In this document: positions 45,118 to 53,434 of the stretch, in pieces | Layout: each line of letters opens with the position of its first letter | Position numbering within the stretch: the first letter of the stretch is position 1 | Translations under genes and position numbers: made by a program | Notes under the pieces: generated by a model | Databases searched by the model: none | The model's input: the letters and a program-made list of their open reading frames with translations, nothing else | What the model was told of the DNA's origin: nothing | NCBI GenBank assembly: GCA_045643145.1 | Contig: JAZUKG010000101.1 | Coordinates: 35,129-99,128, forward strand | Source: SVFI01 sp045643145 | GTDB lineage: Bacteria; Bacillota; Clostridia; Lachnospirales; Lachnospiraceae | Length of the DNA: 64,000 bases | Reading direction: 5' to 3'

Positions 45118-46491
45118 TTATTCCTGCATTTGCTGCTGCATCTGCGTCTGAAGCTCATCCAGAGCATCCTGTGTCGAACGTCCCTGCCAAATATCAGTAA
45201 GGGCCGCCTCCAATTGTACCCAGAAATTACTTGCCTGAATTACCTTTGGAAGGGATGCGCTGATTTCATATGCAGCCATTGCCTGATTTAAATTGTCATT
45301 ATCATATACGATATTTTTGTTTACCGAAATCTTTCCTGCTCGCTGGTACAAATCCTGATCCTCCATTGAGGTCAGATATGCTGCAAAATCATTTGCGAGT
45401 TCTTTATGTTTTCCATAACCGTTGACTGCAATGGCATTGGTAACAGAAAGTCCTTTGCTCTTTTTCTCTGCTGAAACATCCGGCAAAAGTGTGATACCAT
45501 ACTCACCCTGGAAGGTACCTTCTGCTTTTGCATTTTCCAGAGTACGAACCGCCTCCATGGTAGCAAAGGTAAACATGATTTTTCCCTGCATGAATTCCTC
45601 TAAAACAGATGCATAATCTGCCTGCTTTGCTTCGATAGAAAAGAACTGATTCAGACTCTGATATACATCGAGACATTCCTTGGTATCCTGATTGCTGATA
45701 GAAAGGATGCTCGGATCATCTCCTGTCTTTCCTCCGATATCAATATAATTTCCTGCAAAGAAATAGTTAAAGAAAATATCGGATACATCCCATTTCAAAA
45801 TTCCCTCTACGCCTTCCGGAGCATCATACTCGTCCGCGAGATTTAAAATATCCTCCATCGTATGCGGCATAATTGAATTTTCTGAAATGCTGTTCATCGA
45901 TACCATTTCATTTAAATGAGTCTGATTGTACAAAAACAGACTGGTATCAAAATACATCGGATATGCCACCAGCTGATTTTTATAGGTGACCGCATCCAAA
46001 GCGACCTGCGGCATATTGTCTGCTGTGACAAATTTTCCGCTGTCTGCGATTTCTGTTGCCAGTCCGGACAGATAAGCTCTTTCCAAACAGTCATTGGAAA
46101 TAATAAATAAATCCGGATATACCTCATCCTCTATCGTTGCATCATAAATGGATTCCAGATACTCTACTGCACTGATACAAGTTGGTACCACTCTGACATT
46201 TTCATGCTGGTTCATATATGCCATCGCTTCACTGAGTAAATACTCTGTCAAAGCTTCATCGCTGTACCACAAATGAATCGTATCCTTTTCTGAAGTCGAG
46301 GCTAACATATCCATTGGATTTTCGTCGGTTTCTTCCTCCGGCACATCCTGCGATTCATCCTCTGCTTCTTCCACTGCCGCTTCCTCATCCATGCTGACCG
46401 GGTTCTGTGCATCCACATATGCTCTGTACACCGGGAATGCTACCAACAGACATAAAAAGATAAGGGATAAAAATTTACTTCTGATTTTCAT
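45118..46491 (-). CDS. Extracellular solute-binding protein (family 1), orphan
   Basis: 457 residues. N-terminal signal/anchor (FLSLIFLCLLVAFPVYRAYV), no lipobox. An acidic spacer (45-60) leads to a PBP domain: HLWYSDEALTEYLLSEAMAY, VYPDLFIISND, VAYPMYFDTSLFLYNQTHLNE, GKIMFTFATMEAVR. The fold is that of sugar or polyamine binders. It is 7 nt after argD and last in the arginine operon, with no permease or ATPase gene near it. Ligand unknown; membership of the arginine operon hints at an amino-acid-linked role. Confidence 0.75.
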   Translation of the reverse strand: MKIRSKFLSLIFLCLLVAFPVYRAYVDAQNPVSMDEEAAVEEAEDESQDVPEEETDENPMDMLASTSEKDTIHLWYSDEALTEYLLSEAMAYMNQHENVRVVPTCISAVEYLESIYDATIEDEVYPDLFIISNDCLERAYLSGLATEIADSGKFVTADNMPQVALDAVTYKNQLVAYPMYFDTSLFLYNQTHLNEMVSMNSISENSIMPHTMEDILNLADEYDAPEGVEGILKWDVSDIFFNYFFAGNYIDIGGKTGDDPSILSISNQDTKECLDVYQSLNQFFSIEAKQADYASVLEEFMQGKIMFTFATMEAVRTLENAKAEGTFQGEYGITLLPDVSAEKKSKGLSVTNAIAVNGYGKHKELANDFAAYLTSMEDQDLYQRAGKISVNKNIVYDNDNLNQAMAAYEISASLPKVIQASNFWVQLEAALTDIWQGRSTQDALDELQTQMQQQMQE

Positions 46492-46498
46492 TACTGCC

Positions 46499-47698
46499 TT
46501 ATTCCTTTACTGCCTGAATGCTGGCATCCAAAATAGCTGCCATCTTATCTACATCTTCTTTTGTGATGATAAGAGGTGGAACAAAACGAATAATATTGGC
46601 ACCGGCATTGATTAATACCAGTCCATTATCCAGTGCATTTGAAATAATCGGTCCAACCGGAATATCAAATACCAGTCCCTGCATCAGACCGGCGCCGCGG
46701 CGCGTTGAAATGAAATCATACTTTTCAACAAATCCGTCTAATACGCTTTCCAAATAAGCACCAACTTCTTTTACATTATCGAGAACCTTTAATTCATCAA
46801 ATAAATCAAATACCTTGCTGATAGCTGCACCTGCTAATGGGTTACCGCCATAAGTAGTACCGTGATCACCTGCTACGAGTGAAGCCTGTCCTACCTTTTC
46901 TGCCATCAGGAAAGCTCCTACCGGAACACCGCACCCTAAAGCCTTGGCTGTTGTCATGACATCCGGTTTGATACCGTATTTCTGCCATGCAAACATTTCA
47001 CCGGTACGTCCCATACCACACTGAATTTCATCCAGAATTAACAGAATATCCTTTTCATCACAAAGAGCACGAACCTTTTCCATAAACTCTTTAGTTGCAG
47101 GATAAATACCGCCTTCACCCTGAACAGTTTCAAAAATGATAGCACAGGTCTTGTCTGTTACCTGACTTAATACACTGTCAAAATCATTTAAATCTGCAAA
47201 CTTAATATTACCAATCATAGGCTGGAATGCCTCACGGTAATGAGGATTACCGGTGATAGATAAAGCACCCATAGTACGTCCGTGGAAGGAATGGTTCATG
47301 GCGATGATTTCATGATCTGTCTGACCATCCTTGAGGTATGCATATTTTCTCGCTGTTTTAATCGCACCTTCGATTGCTTCTGCTCCACTGTTTGTAAAGA
47401 AAACACGATCCATTCCGGATGCATTTTTAATCTTTCTGGCTGCTTCAATTGCCGGAACATTGTAATAGTAGTTTGAGGTGTGCAGAATCTTGTCTACCTG
47501 ATCCTTTACAGCCTGATTGTACTGCGGATGATTATAACCGAGTGCAAATACTGCGATACCTGCACAAAAATCTAAATATTCCTTGCCTTCAATATCATAT
47601 AAATTTACACCCTGACCATGATCAAAAACGATTTGATAACGGTTATAGGTATGTAATAAATCCTGTTCTGCCTGATCAATATATTCCTGCATTAACAT
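46499..47698 (-). CDS. argD: Acetylornithine aminotransferase
   Basis: 399 residues, class-III PLP aminotransferase. It makes N-acetylornithine from N-acetylglutamate semialdehyde. FFTNSGAEAIEGAIKTARKY near 95-115, FHGRTMGALSITG near 138, LLILDEIQCGMGRTGEMFA near 217-236 and the PLP lysine in MTTAKALGCGVPVGAFL near 250. Start ATG 47698 is 8 nt after GGAGG; a longer frame begins 15 nt upstream. Between argB and the solute-binding protein. Confidence 0.93.
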   Translation of the reverse strand: MLMQEYIDQAEQDLLHTYNRYQIVFDHGQGVNLYDIEGKEYLDFCAGIAVFALGYNHPQYNQAVKDQVDKILHTSNYYYNVPAIEAARKIKNASGMDRVFFTNSGAEAIEGAIKTARKYAYLKDGQTDHEIIAMNHSFHGRTMGALSITGNPHYREAFQPMIGNIKFADLNDFDSVLSQVTDKTCAIIFETVQGEGGIYPATKEFMEKVRALCDEKDILLILDEIQCGMGRTGEMFAWQKYGIKPDVMTTAKALGCGVPVGAFLMAEKVGQASLVAGDHGTTYGGNPLAGAAISKVFDLFDELKVLDNVKEVGAYLESVLDGFVEKYDFISTRRGAGLMQGLVFDIPVGPIISNALDNGLVLINAGANIIRFVPPLIITKEDVDKMAAILDASIQAVKE

Positions 47699-47750
47699 AT
47701 TCTTTTCCTCCATTGTATCACAAGTTGCCCTATGCTAACCTGTCGATAAT

Positions 47751-48635
47751 TTACAGTTCATTTTCGTCCTGCACGATGGCAGTACCGATACCCTTATTAG
47801 TAAAGATTTCCAATAATAAACAATGCGGGATTCTACCATCTAAAATATGTACTCTTCCTACACCGTTTTTCACAGCATCTGTACAGTTGTTCAGTTTTGG
47901 AAGCATACCGCCGCCAATTGTTCCGCTGGCGATCAGTTCATCTGCCTGGCTGGCTGTGAGTCTGGAAATGAAGCTGTCCTTGTCTTCGAAATCACGATAC
48001 AATCCTTCTACGTCTGTTAAGAATGCTAACTTTTCTGCTCCGACTGCTTTTGCAATCGCACAAGCTGCATCATCCGCATTGATGTTATAAGAAGCAAACT
48101 CATCACCCAAACCGATTGGTGCTACGATTGGTAAGTAGTCATTTTCGAGAAGGTCAAATAAAACCTTTGGATTTACCTGATCAACATCACCAACAAATCC
48201 GATATCTTCGCCGTTTGAATATTTTTTCTGTACATGTAATAAACCACTGTCTTTTCCGCTGACACCAACAGCCTTTACACCTAATTCCTGTACCATGGTT
48301 ACCAGCTGCTTATTTACTTTGGAAAGAACCATTTCTGCGATTTCCATGGTTTCTTCATCTGTAACACGAAGACCATTTACGAATTTTGCTTCCTTACCCA
48401 CTTTAGAAACCCAGCGACTGATTTCCTTTCCGCCGCCATGTACGATGATTGGTTTGAAACCTACCAGCTTAAGTAAGGTTACGTCCTTGATAACGTTTCT
48501 CTGAAGCTCCGGATTTGCCATTGCACTTCCGCCGTATTTTACGACAATGATACGTCTGTTAAACTGCTGAATATAAGGAAGGGCTTCAATTAATACCTCT
48601 GCTTTTTTTAATACTTCATCCATGTTCTTTTCCAT
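47751..48635 (-). CDS. argB: Acetylglutamate kinase
   Basis: 294 residues. Phosphorylates N-acetylglutamate. IIVVKYGGSAMAN near the N-terminus and IVHGGGKEISRWVSKVG near 75 bind substrate and ATP; NINADDAACAIAKAVGAEKL near 190 and GGGMLPKLNNC near 230 are typical. Start at ATG 48635 with AGAGGATG upstream; a longer frame would translate the repeat element at 48656-48687. Confidence 0.94.
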   Translation of the reverse strand: MEKNMDEVLKKAEVLIEALPYIQQFNRRIIVVKYGGSAMANPELQRNVIKDVTLLKLVGFKPIIVHGGGKEISRWVSKVGKEAKFVNGLRVTDEETMEIAEMVLSKVNKQLVTMVQELGVKAVGVSGKDSGLLHVQKKYSNGEDIGFVGDVDQVNPKVLFDLLENDYLPIVAPIGLGDEFASYNINADDAACAIAKAVGAEKLAFLTDVEGLYRDFEDKDSFISRLTASQADELIASGTIGGGMLPKLNNCTDAVKNGVGRVHILDGRIPHCLLLEIFTNKGIGTAIVQDENEL

Positions 48636-48655
48636 TTTTTCATCCTCTTTTCTTT

Positions 48656-48687
48656 TGCGTCGATTGCTTACAATCGAGGCCATTCAC
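48656..48687 (-). repeat. Intercistronic leader element, copy before argB
   Basis: GTGAATGGCC, hairpin CGATTG-TAAG-CAATCG, ACGCA; one base differs from the lysC and 38 kb copies. Lies between the argJ stop and the argB ribosome binding site. Its internal ATG (ATGGCC) is in frame with argB. Confidence 0.8.
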
Positions 48688-48698
48688 TGTTTTCAAAA

Positions 48699-49922
48699 TT
48701 AACTACGATAGTCTGCATTGATGTTGACATACTCATGTGTTAAATCACATCCCCATGCAGTTGCTGTTTCTTCACCCGCATGCATATCTACATAAGCTGT
48801 CACATATTCTTCTGATAAAATCTTGGTTGCCATTTCTTCATCTACGCTAACCGGAGAACCCTGAATATAAGTAGCTACTTCACCGGCCTTGCTCTTTAAG
48901 TATAAATCAACCTTTAACGGATCAAACTGTACACCGGAATAACCCAGAGCACACAAGATACGTCCCCAGTTTGCATCATGACCATAAACTGCAGCCTTTA
49001 CCAAAGAAGAACAGATTACTGACTTTGCCAACACTCTGGCTTCCTGTTTTGTCTTTGCATTCACCACCTGACATTCAAATAATGCAGTGGCTCCTTCTCC
49101 GTCACCTGCCATCTTCATGGCCAATGTCTGATTTACATAATGCAGTGCTTCTTTGAATTTTGCATAATTTTCATCTTCTGAAACAATCATTTCATTTTCC
49201 GCAGCACCGTTTGCCATAATCAAAAGTGTATCGTTGGTAGATGTATCCCCATCTACTGAAATCATGTTAAAGGTATCTACTACGTCTTCTTTTAATGCCT
49301 TTACCAAAAGCTCCTTTGAGATGCAAAGGTCTGTTGTCAAAAAGCCGAGCATGGTACACATATTCGGATGAATCATTCCGGATCCTTTACTCATACCACC
49401 CAGAGTGACCTTTTTGTCTCCAATCATAAAGCTGACTGCCACTTCTTTATTTACAGTGTCTGTTGTCATAATCGCTTTGGAAGCATTGGTTCCGGCTTCA
49501 ATAGAAGCATCCAATGTCTGGCTCATCATCTTTACACCATTGACCAGTTTTTCAACCGGGAGCTGCATTCCGATGACACCTGTAGAAGCTACTGCTACTG
49601 AATCATAAGGAACACCCAGGATTTCTTCTACAGCCTTTGATGTTGCTTCACAGGCATCAAATCCTTCCTGTCCGGTACATGCATTTGCAATACCTGAGTT
49701 TACTACGACTGCGTGCATTTTATTTCCGGATTCCACGATTTTCATATCCCACTGTACACATGCAGCTTTTACCACGTTTGTTGTAAAGGTTCCTGCACAT
49801 TCACAAGGGAGCTTGGAAAATACCAATGCCATATCGCTGCGGTCTTTATATTTGATATTTGCTTCGCAGCTGGCTGCTTCAAAGCCTTTTGCTGCTGTAA
49901 TTCCACCTGTAATAATTTCCAT
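48699..49922 (-). CDS. argJ: Glutamate N-acetyltransferase / amino-acid acetyltransferase
   Basis: 407 residues. Recycles acetyl from N-acetylornithine to glutamate. GGITAAKGFEAAS at the N-terminus, FTTNVVKAACVQWD near 50, NSGIANACTGQEG near 78, and the self-cleavage region near 185-190 (GGMSKGSGMIHPNMCTMLGF). DTSTNDTLLIMANG is also conserved. A bifunctional ArgJ could remove the need for argA. Start ATG 49922 follows AAAGGTGAT. Confidence 0.93.
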   Translation of the reverse strand: MEIITGGITAAKGFEAASCEANIKYKDRSDMALVFSKLPCECAGTFTTNVVKAACVQWDMKIVESGNKMHAVVVNSGIANACTGQEGFDACEATSKAVEEILGVPYDSVAVASTGVIGMQLPVEKLVNGVKMMSQTLDASIEAGTNASKAIMTTDTVNKEVAVSFMIGDKKVTLGGMSKGSGMIHPNMCTMLGFLTTDLCISKELLVKALKEDVVDTFNMISVDGDTSTNDTLLIMANGAAENEMIVSEDENYAKFKEALHYVNQTLAMKMAGDGEGATALFECQVVNAKTKQEARVLAKSVICSSLVKAAVYGHDANWGRILCALGYSGVQFDPLKVDLYLKSKAGEVATYIQGSPVSVDEEMATKILSEEYVTAYVDMHAGEETATAWGCDLTHEYVNINADYRS

Positions 49923-49967
49923 TTTTATCACCTTTTCCTTTTGCCTAATCCAATGTCACTCTATGTT

Positions 49968-50411
49968 CTATTCATTGAAACGAATAATATTTTCTGTATT
50001 TAATGTAAAGTCATAGTAGTTAAGGTCTTCTCTTTTGGTCCATCCGATTTCCTTCCAAAATGCATTTCCGATATCATTTTGGGTGAACGCGATGAGAGAT
50101 ACTTTGTTGATGCCTTCGTCATGCAAAGCCTGCATACAATGCACTACCATATCTTTACCGATTCCTCGTCGTCTGAAATCCGGATTCACACACACATGAT
50201 ACAGGCAACCTCGCCGTCCGTCATGTCCGCAAAGAATCGCTCCGACTACCTTATCGTCCTCTACTGCAACCACACTGATTCCCGGGTTTCTTTTTAAAAA
50301 TCTTTCCACACCCTCTTTGGAATCATCAATACTTCTGATTGCAAATCCTTTAATTGTTTTCCATAAAGCATAGACCTGTTCGTAGTCCTCTGAAACCATT
50401 GCCCTAACCAT
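49968..50411 (-). CDS. GNAT-family N-acetyltransferase
   Basis: 147 residues. Acetyl-CoA motif A is VCVNPDFRRRGIGKDMV near 90-106, with GAILCGHDGR as beta-4 and NDIGNAFWKEIGW at the end. First gene of the arginine operon, directly after the ArgR-like site. Its acceptor is unknown; a glutamate acetyltransferase (ArgA-like) role is conceivable from position, but short GNATs are functionally diverse. Confidence 0.8.
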   Translation of the reverse strand: MVRAMVSEDYEQVYALWKTIKGFAIRSIDDSKEGVERFLKRNPGISVVAVEDDKVVGAILCGHDGRRGCLYHVCVNPDFRRRGIGKDMVVHCMQALHDEGINKVSLIAFTQNDIGNAFWKEIGWTKREDLNYYDFTLNTENIIRFNE

Positions 50412-50576
50412 ACTGAAACCTCTTCAATATCTAAAAATACTTACTATTTATCAAACTTCACCTGCTATATATTACTTCACTTTATCAGTGGAAACAATCC
50501 TTTTTTTCATTTTCAAAAGAAATGTTTCCATTATATAGAAGTAACCCATGATAATCATATTTACCATTTTCGTATA

Positions 50577-50605
50577 ATTATACATACGATATGCATATTA
50601 TGCAA
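50577..50605 (-). promoter_or_regulatory. Promoter of the arginine operon
   Basis: TTGCAT (50600-50605), 17-bp spacer, TATAAT (50577-50582) on the minus strand. About 160 nt of leader precede the GNAT gene. Confidence 0.75.
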
Positions 50606-50643
50606 GTATTTTTTATTTTATGCACGTTTTCAGTGAATATTCA
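50592..50643. promoter_or_regulatory. ArgR/AhrC-like operator sites
   Basis: TGCATA-T-TATGCA (50592-50604), a perfect palindrome overlapping the -35 of the arginine promoter, and TGAATATTCA (50634-50643) about 40 bp further upstream. Both resemble ARG-box half-site geometry (TGAATWWWWATTCA class). The regulator gene is not in the window. Confidence 0.55.
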
Positions 50644-50678
50644 TTGTTTTATGCATTTTTAGTGTCATATATACTCAA

Positions 50679-50707
50679 TTGCATTCTAAAATAAAATAGG
50701 TTATATT
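50679..50707 (+). promoter_or_regulatory. Promoter of the DUF1294 gene
   Basis: TTGCAT (50679-50684), 17-bp spacer, TATATT (50702-50707), about 38 nt before the ATG. Confidence 0.55.
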
Positions 50708-50744
50708 ATTTCTAACACAGAATATATCCAAAATGAGGTATGAA

Positions 50745-51038
50745 ATGAGCGTAGTTAAAATTCTGATTTTATATATAATTATCGTAAATATCATCGCATT
50801 TTCCCTCATGGGAATCGATAAATTAAAAGCAAAAAAAAGAGCATTCCGCATCCCGGAAGCTACCCTGTTTTTGTTTGTCATCGTAGGTGGCAGCATTGGC
50901 GGTATTTTAGGAATGCATCTGTTTCATCACAAGACCAGACACTGGTATTTCCGTTACGGATTTCCGGCGATTCTGATTCTTCAAATCATTCTAGTCATTG
51001 TACTGTTAAACCTTCCGATCCAGTATCATGTTTTATAA
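50745..51038 (+). CDS. DUF1294-family membrane protein
   Basis: 97 residues. Three hydrophobic helices with the family core FSLMGIDKLKAKKRAFRIPE followed by GGSIGGILGMHLFHHKTRHWYF. Function of DUF1294 is unknown. Start at ATG 50745, 6 nt after GAGGT; an ATG 12 nt upstream lacks a site. Confidence 0.8.
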   Translation: MSVVKILILYIIIVNIIAFSLMGIDKLKAKKRAFRIPEATLFLFVIVGGSIGGILGMHLFHHKTRHWYFRYGFPAILILQIILVIVLLNLPIQYHVL

Positions 51039-51086
51039 TTCCATTTCTGATTATCAGATTACAGGCAGAAAGAAATCGAGGCGTTT

Positions 51087-51794
51087 ATGTATATAGCAGC
51101 CATTGCAGATAATATTGCAGACAGAAAACAGACAGAACGATTGTTGGGACGAGCCAACCTGGCACTGACTCCGGAGCTCGGTACCTTGTATATTGATGCC
51201 TTCGGAGACGAGACCTCACTGTATCCGATTTGCATCAAATACGATATGTTTCTGATTGACTTTGATCAGGAATATGACCGCAGCTTTCAGGTCGCAAAGC
51301 ATCTGATTGATTTAGGAGCTCCGGGACAGATTGTCATCGTAAAGCACAAGGGAGATACTTCCTTTGACTATCCGTCAGACCGAGAGTTTTTTGAACTGGA
51401 AAAGCCCATCAGCGTAGCTCCTCTTCACGATTTGATCAGACGTATCCATGATATTATGGCAGAGCAAAAGAAAAGCCAGACTCTCGTGGAAATCCGTGGT
51501 CAGGAAGAAACCAAATATGTACCGATGGACTCGATTTTATACGGAAGCTTTGATGAAGTAACCCGCGTGGCACGCTTTGCCTTTGTCGATAAAGAGCCAA
51601 TGGAATTTGTGGGAGTATTAATGGATGTCACCCATACTCTCGAGGATTTAGAGGGTTTTACCTATCTGTACAAGACCACCATTGTAAATACAAAATATCC
51701 GATTGAAAAGAAAAACGGCCATTGCATTATGTACAACGGCGACGTAATCAAAAAGCCCAATATCTTTTCCAAACTATTAAACAAAAAGGACTAA
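51087..51794 (+). CDS. LytTR-type regulator with degenerate receiver
   Basis: 235 residues. Residues 1-125 resemble a receiver fold (IAAIADNIADRKQTERLL; MFLIDFDQEYDRSF) but the usual acidic pocket DD near the N-terminus and the KP loop are altered, so phosphorylation is doubtful. Residues 130-230 match LytTR DNA-binding sequence (VPMDSILYGSFDEVTRV; FTYLYKTTIVNTKYPI; GHCIMYNGD). No histidine kinase adjoins. It is 9 nt upstream of the next plus-strand gene. Confidence 0.6.
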   Translation: MYIAAIADNIADRKQTERLLGRANLALTPELGTLYIDAFGDETSLYPICIKYDMFLIDFDQEYDRSFQVAKHLIDLGAPGQIVIVKHKGDTSFDYPSDREFFELEKPISVAPLHDLIRRIHDIMAEQKKSQTLVEIRGQEETKYVPMDSILYGSFDEVTRVARFAFVDKEPMEFVGVLMDVTHTLEDLEGFTYLYKTTIVNTKYPIEKKNGHCIMYNGDVIKKPNIFSKLLNKKD

Positions 51795-51803
51795 ACTTTT
51801 TCT

Positions 51804-52310
51804 ATGATTGCTTTACATATAGATGACATCAACAAAATGACAACCACACTTTTTAAAAGTACTTCCTTTGATCAGTTCGCCCTGCAGGAAGGATCCGTAA
51901 GCGGCAAATTTTCCATGTTTATTGAGGGAAATATCTCGCCTGACTATACTTCCTCTGAGGATGCTTTGGAAAACGAAGCCGAAAAAAACAGCGGCTACGT
52001 AAAATGGCTTGAGGTTCGCCCTCTCCTGGTTTCCTTATTCGAAAACGATACGCTTCCGGCTTCTTTTAAAATCGTGCTTCAGGCACCCAAAAGCTACATG
52101 GATAAACTGTTAAATGATCCTGCCTTTGGCGGTGACCCTATGGTTTATAAAGCACTGATTTTAACCTTCCGCTACGAACACGGCAAACTGACCTGTCTTA
52201 CCGGCATTTCTGCCAATCAGTTTACCCTGGATAAAAGCATTGATAAGCTTTGGGATCAGGCGATTTGCAAATCCCTGGATCATTTACAGATTGCATTTAC
52301 TTCACTTTAA
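51804..52310 (+). CDS. Uncharacterised protein (DUF5721-like)
   Basis: 168 residues, soluble, no membrane segment. HIDDINKMTTTLFKSTSFDQ, a middle GYVKWLEVRPLLVSLFENDTL and SFKIVLQAPKSYMDKLL are distinctive. It resembles a Clostridia-specific family I recall as DUF5721; that assignment is from memory. Cotranscribed with the LytTR gene. Confidence 0.5.
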   Translation: MIALHIDDINKMTTTLFKSTSFDQFALQEGSVSGKFSMFIEGNISPDYTSSEDALENEAEKNSGYVKWLEVRPLLVSLFENDTLPASFKIVLQAPKSYMDKLLNDPAFGGDPMVYKALILTFRYEHGKLTCLTGISANQFTLDKSIDKLWDQAICKSLDHLQIAFTSL

Positions 52311-52330
52311 TCCTTTCTGAGGATTCAGCA

Positions 52331-52687
52331 TTAACGTTTCATATGCGGCTTGCAGACCAGACTGGCCATATAGCCAAAAACAAGGGCTGCACATATTCCC
52401 AATGCCCCGCTTTGAAAGCCGCCCATAAAAATTCCTAAAAAGCCTTTCTCATCGACAGCCTCTTTGACTCCCTTCATCAGTACATTTCCAAAACCAATCA
52501 AAGGTACACTTACGCCTGCCTTGGCATATTCAAATAAAGGCTCATAAATTCCCAGAAAACTGAAAACCACTCCGGTAATCACTAAAATAACCATAACTCT
52601 TCCCTGCATCAGTTTGGTTTTTTCGAGTAGTATTTGAACCAGTGCGCAGATAAGTCCGCCCACCCAAAAAGCATTCAGATATGACAT
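52331..52687 (-). CDS. spoVAE: Stage V sporulation protein AE
   Basis: 118 residues, full family length, with three or four hydrophobic helices (FWVGGLICALVQILLE; VMVILVITGVVFSFLGIY; VPLIGFGNVLMKGVKEAV). SpoVA proteins form the channel that moves Ca-dipicolinate into the forespore and out on germination. Usually it sits next to spoVAD; here spoVAD is 5 kb away. A candidate sigma-G promoter lies across the end of ridA. Ribosome binding site AAGGAG. Confidence 0.9.
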   Translation of the reverse strand: MSYLNAFWVGGLICALVQILLEKTKLMQGRVMVILVITGVVFSFLGIYEPLFEYAKAGVSVPLIGFGNVLMKGVKEAVDEKGFLGIFMGGFQSGALGICAALVFGYMASLVCKPHMKR

Positions 52688-52704
52688 AACAATTCTCCTT
52701 CATA

Positions 52705-52732
52705 CAAAAACAGCAGGTATTTCTACCTGCTG
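52705..52732 (-). terminator. ridA terminator, overlapping the expected spoVAE transcription start
   Basis: CAGCAGGTA-GAAA-TACCTGCTG then TTTTTG on the minus strand, 25 nt after the ridA stop. Confidence 0.85.
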
Positions 52733-52733
52733 T

Positions 52734-52762
52734 CAGTATTTGCAATCTTTGATTTTTTATTC
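52734..52762 (-). promoter_or_regulatory. Candidate sigma-G promoter of spoVAE
   Basis: GAATA (52758-52762), 17-bp spacer, AATACTG (52734-52740) on the minus strand. The -35 and spacing are the same as at spoVAD, and the -10 differs by one base. The start would fall near 52727, inside the first arm of the ridA terminator, so the forespore transcript would lack a complete stem. Confidence 0.6.
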
Positions 52763-53134
52763 GCCCAGATAAGCAATCACTTCTACTTCACAAAGTACAT
52801 TCTTTGGTAAAGTTTTTACTGCCACGCAGCTTCTGGCCGGCTTTGATGTAAAGTATTTTGCATAGATTTCATTAAACGCTGCAAAATCATTCATGTCTGC
52901 TAAAAAGCATCCTGTCTTTACTACCTTGTCATAAGAAGCGCCTGCTGCTTCTAATAAAGCTCCGATGTTTTTCATTACCTGCTCTGTCTGAGCTTCAATT
53001 GTATTTGGAGCAATTTCTCCGGTTTCAGGAATGATAGCAATCTGTCCTGATGCATAAAAGAAATCTCCTGCAATAATTCCCTGTGAATATGGTCCGATTG
53101 CTGCCGGTGCATTTGGGGTACTAACTACTTTCAT
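52757..53134 (-). CDS. ridA: RidA-family reactive imine deaminase
   Basis: 125 residues. The family motifs are STPNAPAAIGPYSQGI at the N-terminus, ASGQIAI near 33 and FLADMNDFAAFNEIYAKYF near 80-98, ending with the catalytic Arg in KPARSCVAVKTLPKNVLCEVE. It hydrolyses 2-aminoacrylate and similar enamines released by PLP enzymes. Preceded by a degenerate leader hairpin and followed by a strong terminator. Confidence 0.93.
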   Translation of the reverse strand: MKVVSTPNAPAAIGPYSQGIIAGDFFYASGQIAIIPETGEIAPNTIEAQTEQVMKNIGALLEAAGASYDKVVKTGCFLADMNDFAAFNEIYAKYFTSKPARSCVAVKTLPKNVLCEVEVIAYLGE

Positions 53135-53152
53135 CTTTGTTCTCCTTTTCTC

Positions 53153-53175
53153 TGTCTCAATTGTTTACCATCGAG
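53153..53175 (-). repeat. Intercistronic leader element, copy before ridA
   Basis: CTCGATGG-TAAA-CAATTGAGACA on the minus strand. The stem CTCGAT/ATTGAG is kept through a G-U pair; the GTAAAC loop and GAGACA tail match other copies. Confidence 0.65.
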
Positions 53176-53203
53176 TTTATTAACTATTTCAAATGAATTA
53201 AAT

Positions 53204-53434
53204 TTATTCCATAAAAGAAGCAACCACATAAAAGCCTCTTTCATTTTCTTCTACCGATACCACAGTGCCCTCTCTTACCTTTAATCTGTCTCGAAAGGAA
53301 ATATTACCTGACATTGCCAGTGACGGGTCAATGGTATAATAATAACTGCTCGGAAGGACACCCTCTGTAATTGTAATCGCATCTCCTGCTTTTAACAGTC
53401 CCGGTCTTTCCATTTTAAAGGTCATTTCTCTCAT
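53204..53434 (-). CDS. Small protein translationally coupled to the HD-GYP sensor gene
   Basis: 76 residues. MREMTFKMERPGLLKAGDAI, then VLPSSYYYTIDPSLAMSGNI and LKVREGTVVSVEENERGFYV: a small beta-barrel-like protein with no membrane segment. Its ATG overlaps the TGA of the upstream HD-GYP gene (ATGA), implying coupled translation. No family recognised; it could be a partner of the c-di-GMP protein. Confidence 0.65.
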   Translation of the reverse strand: MREMTFKMERPGLLKAGDAITITEGVLPSSYYYTIDPSLAMSGNISFRDRLKVREGTVVSVEENERGFYVVASFME

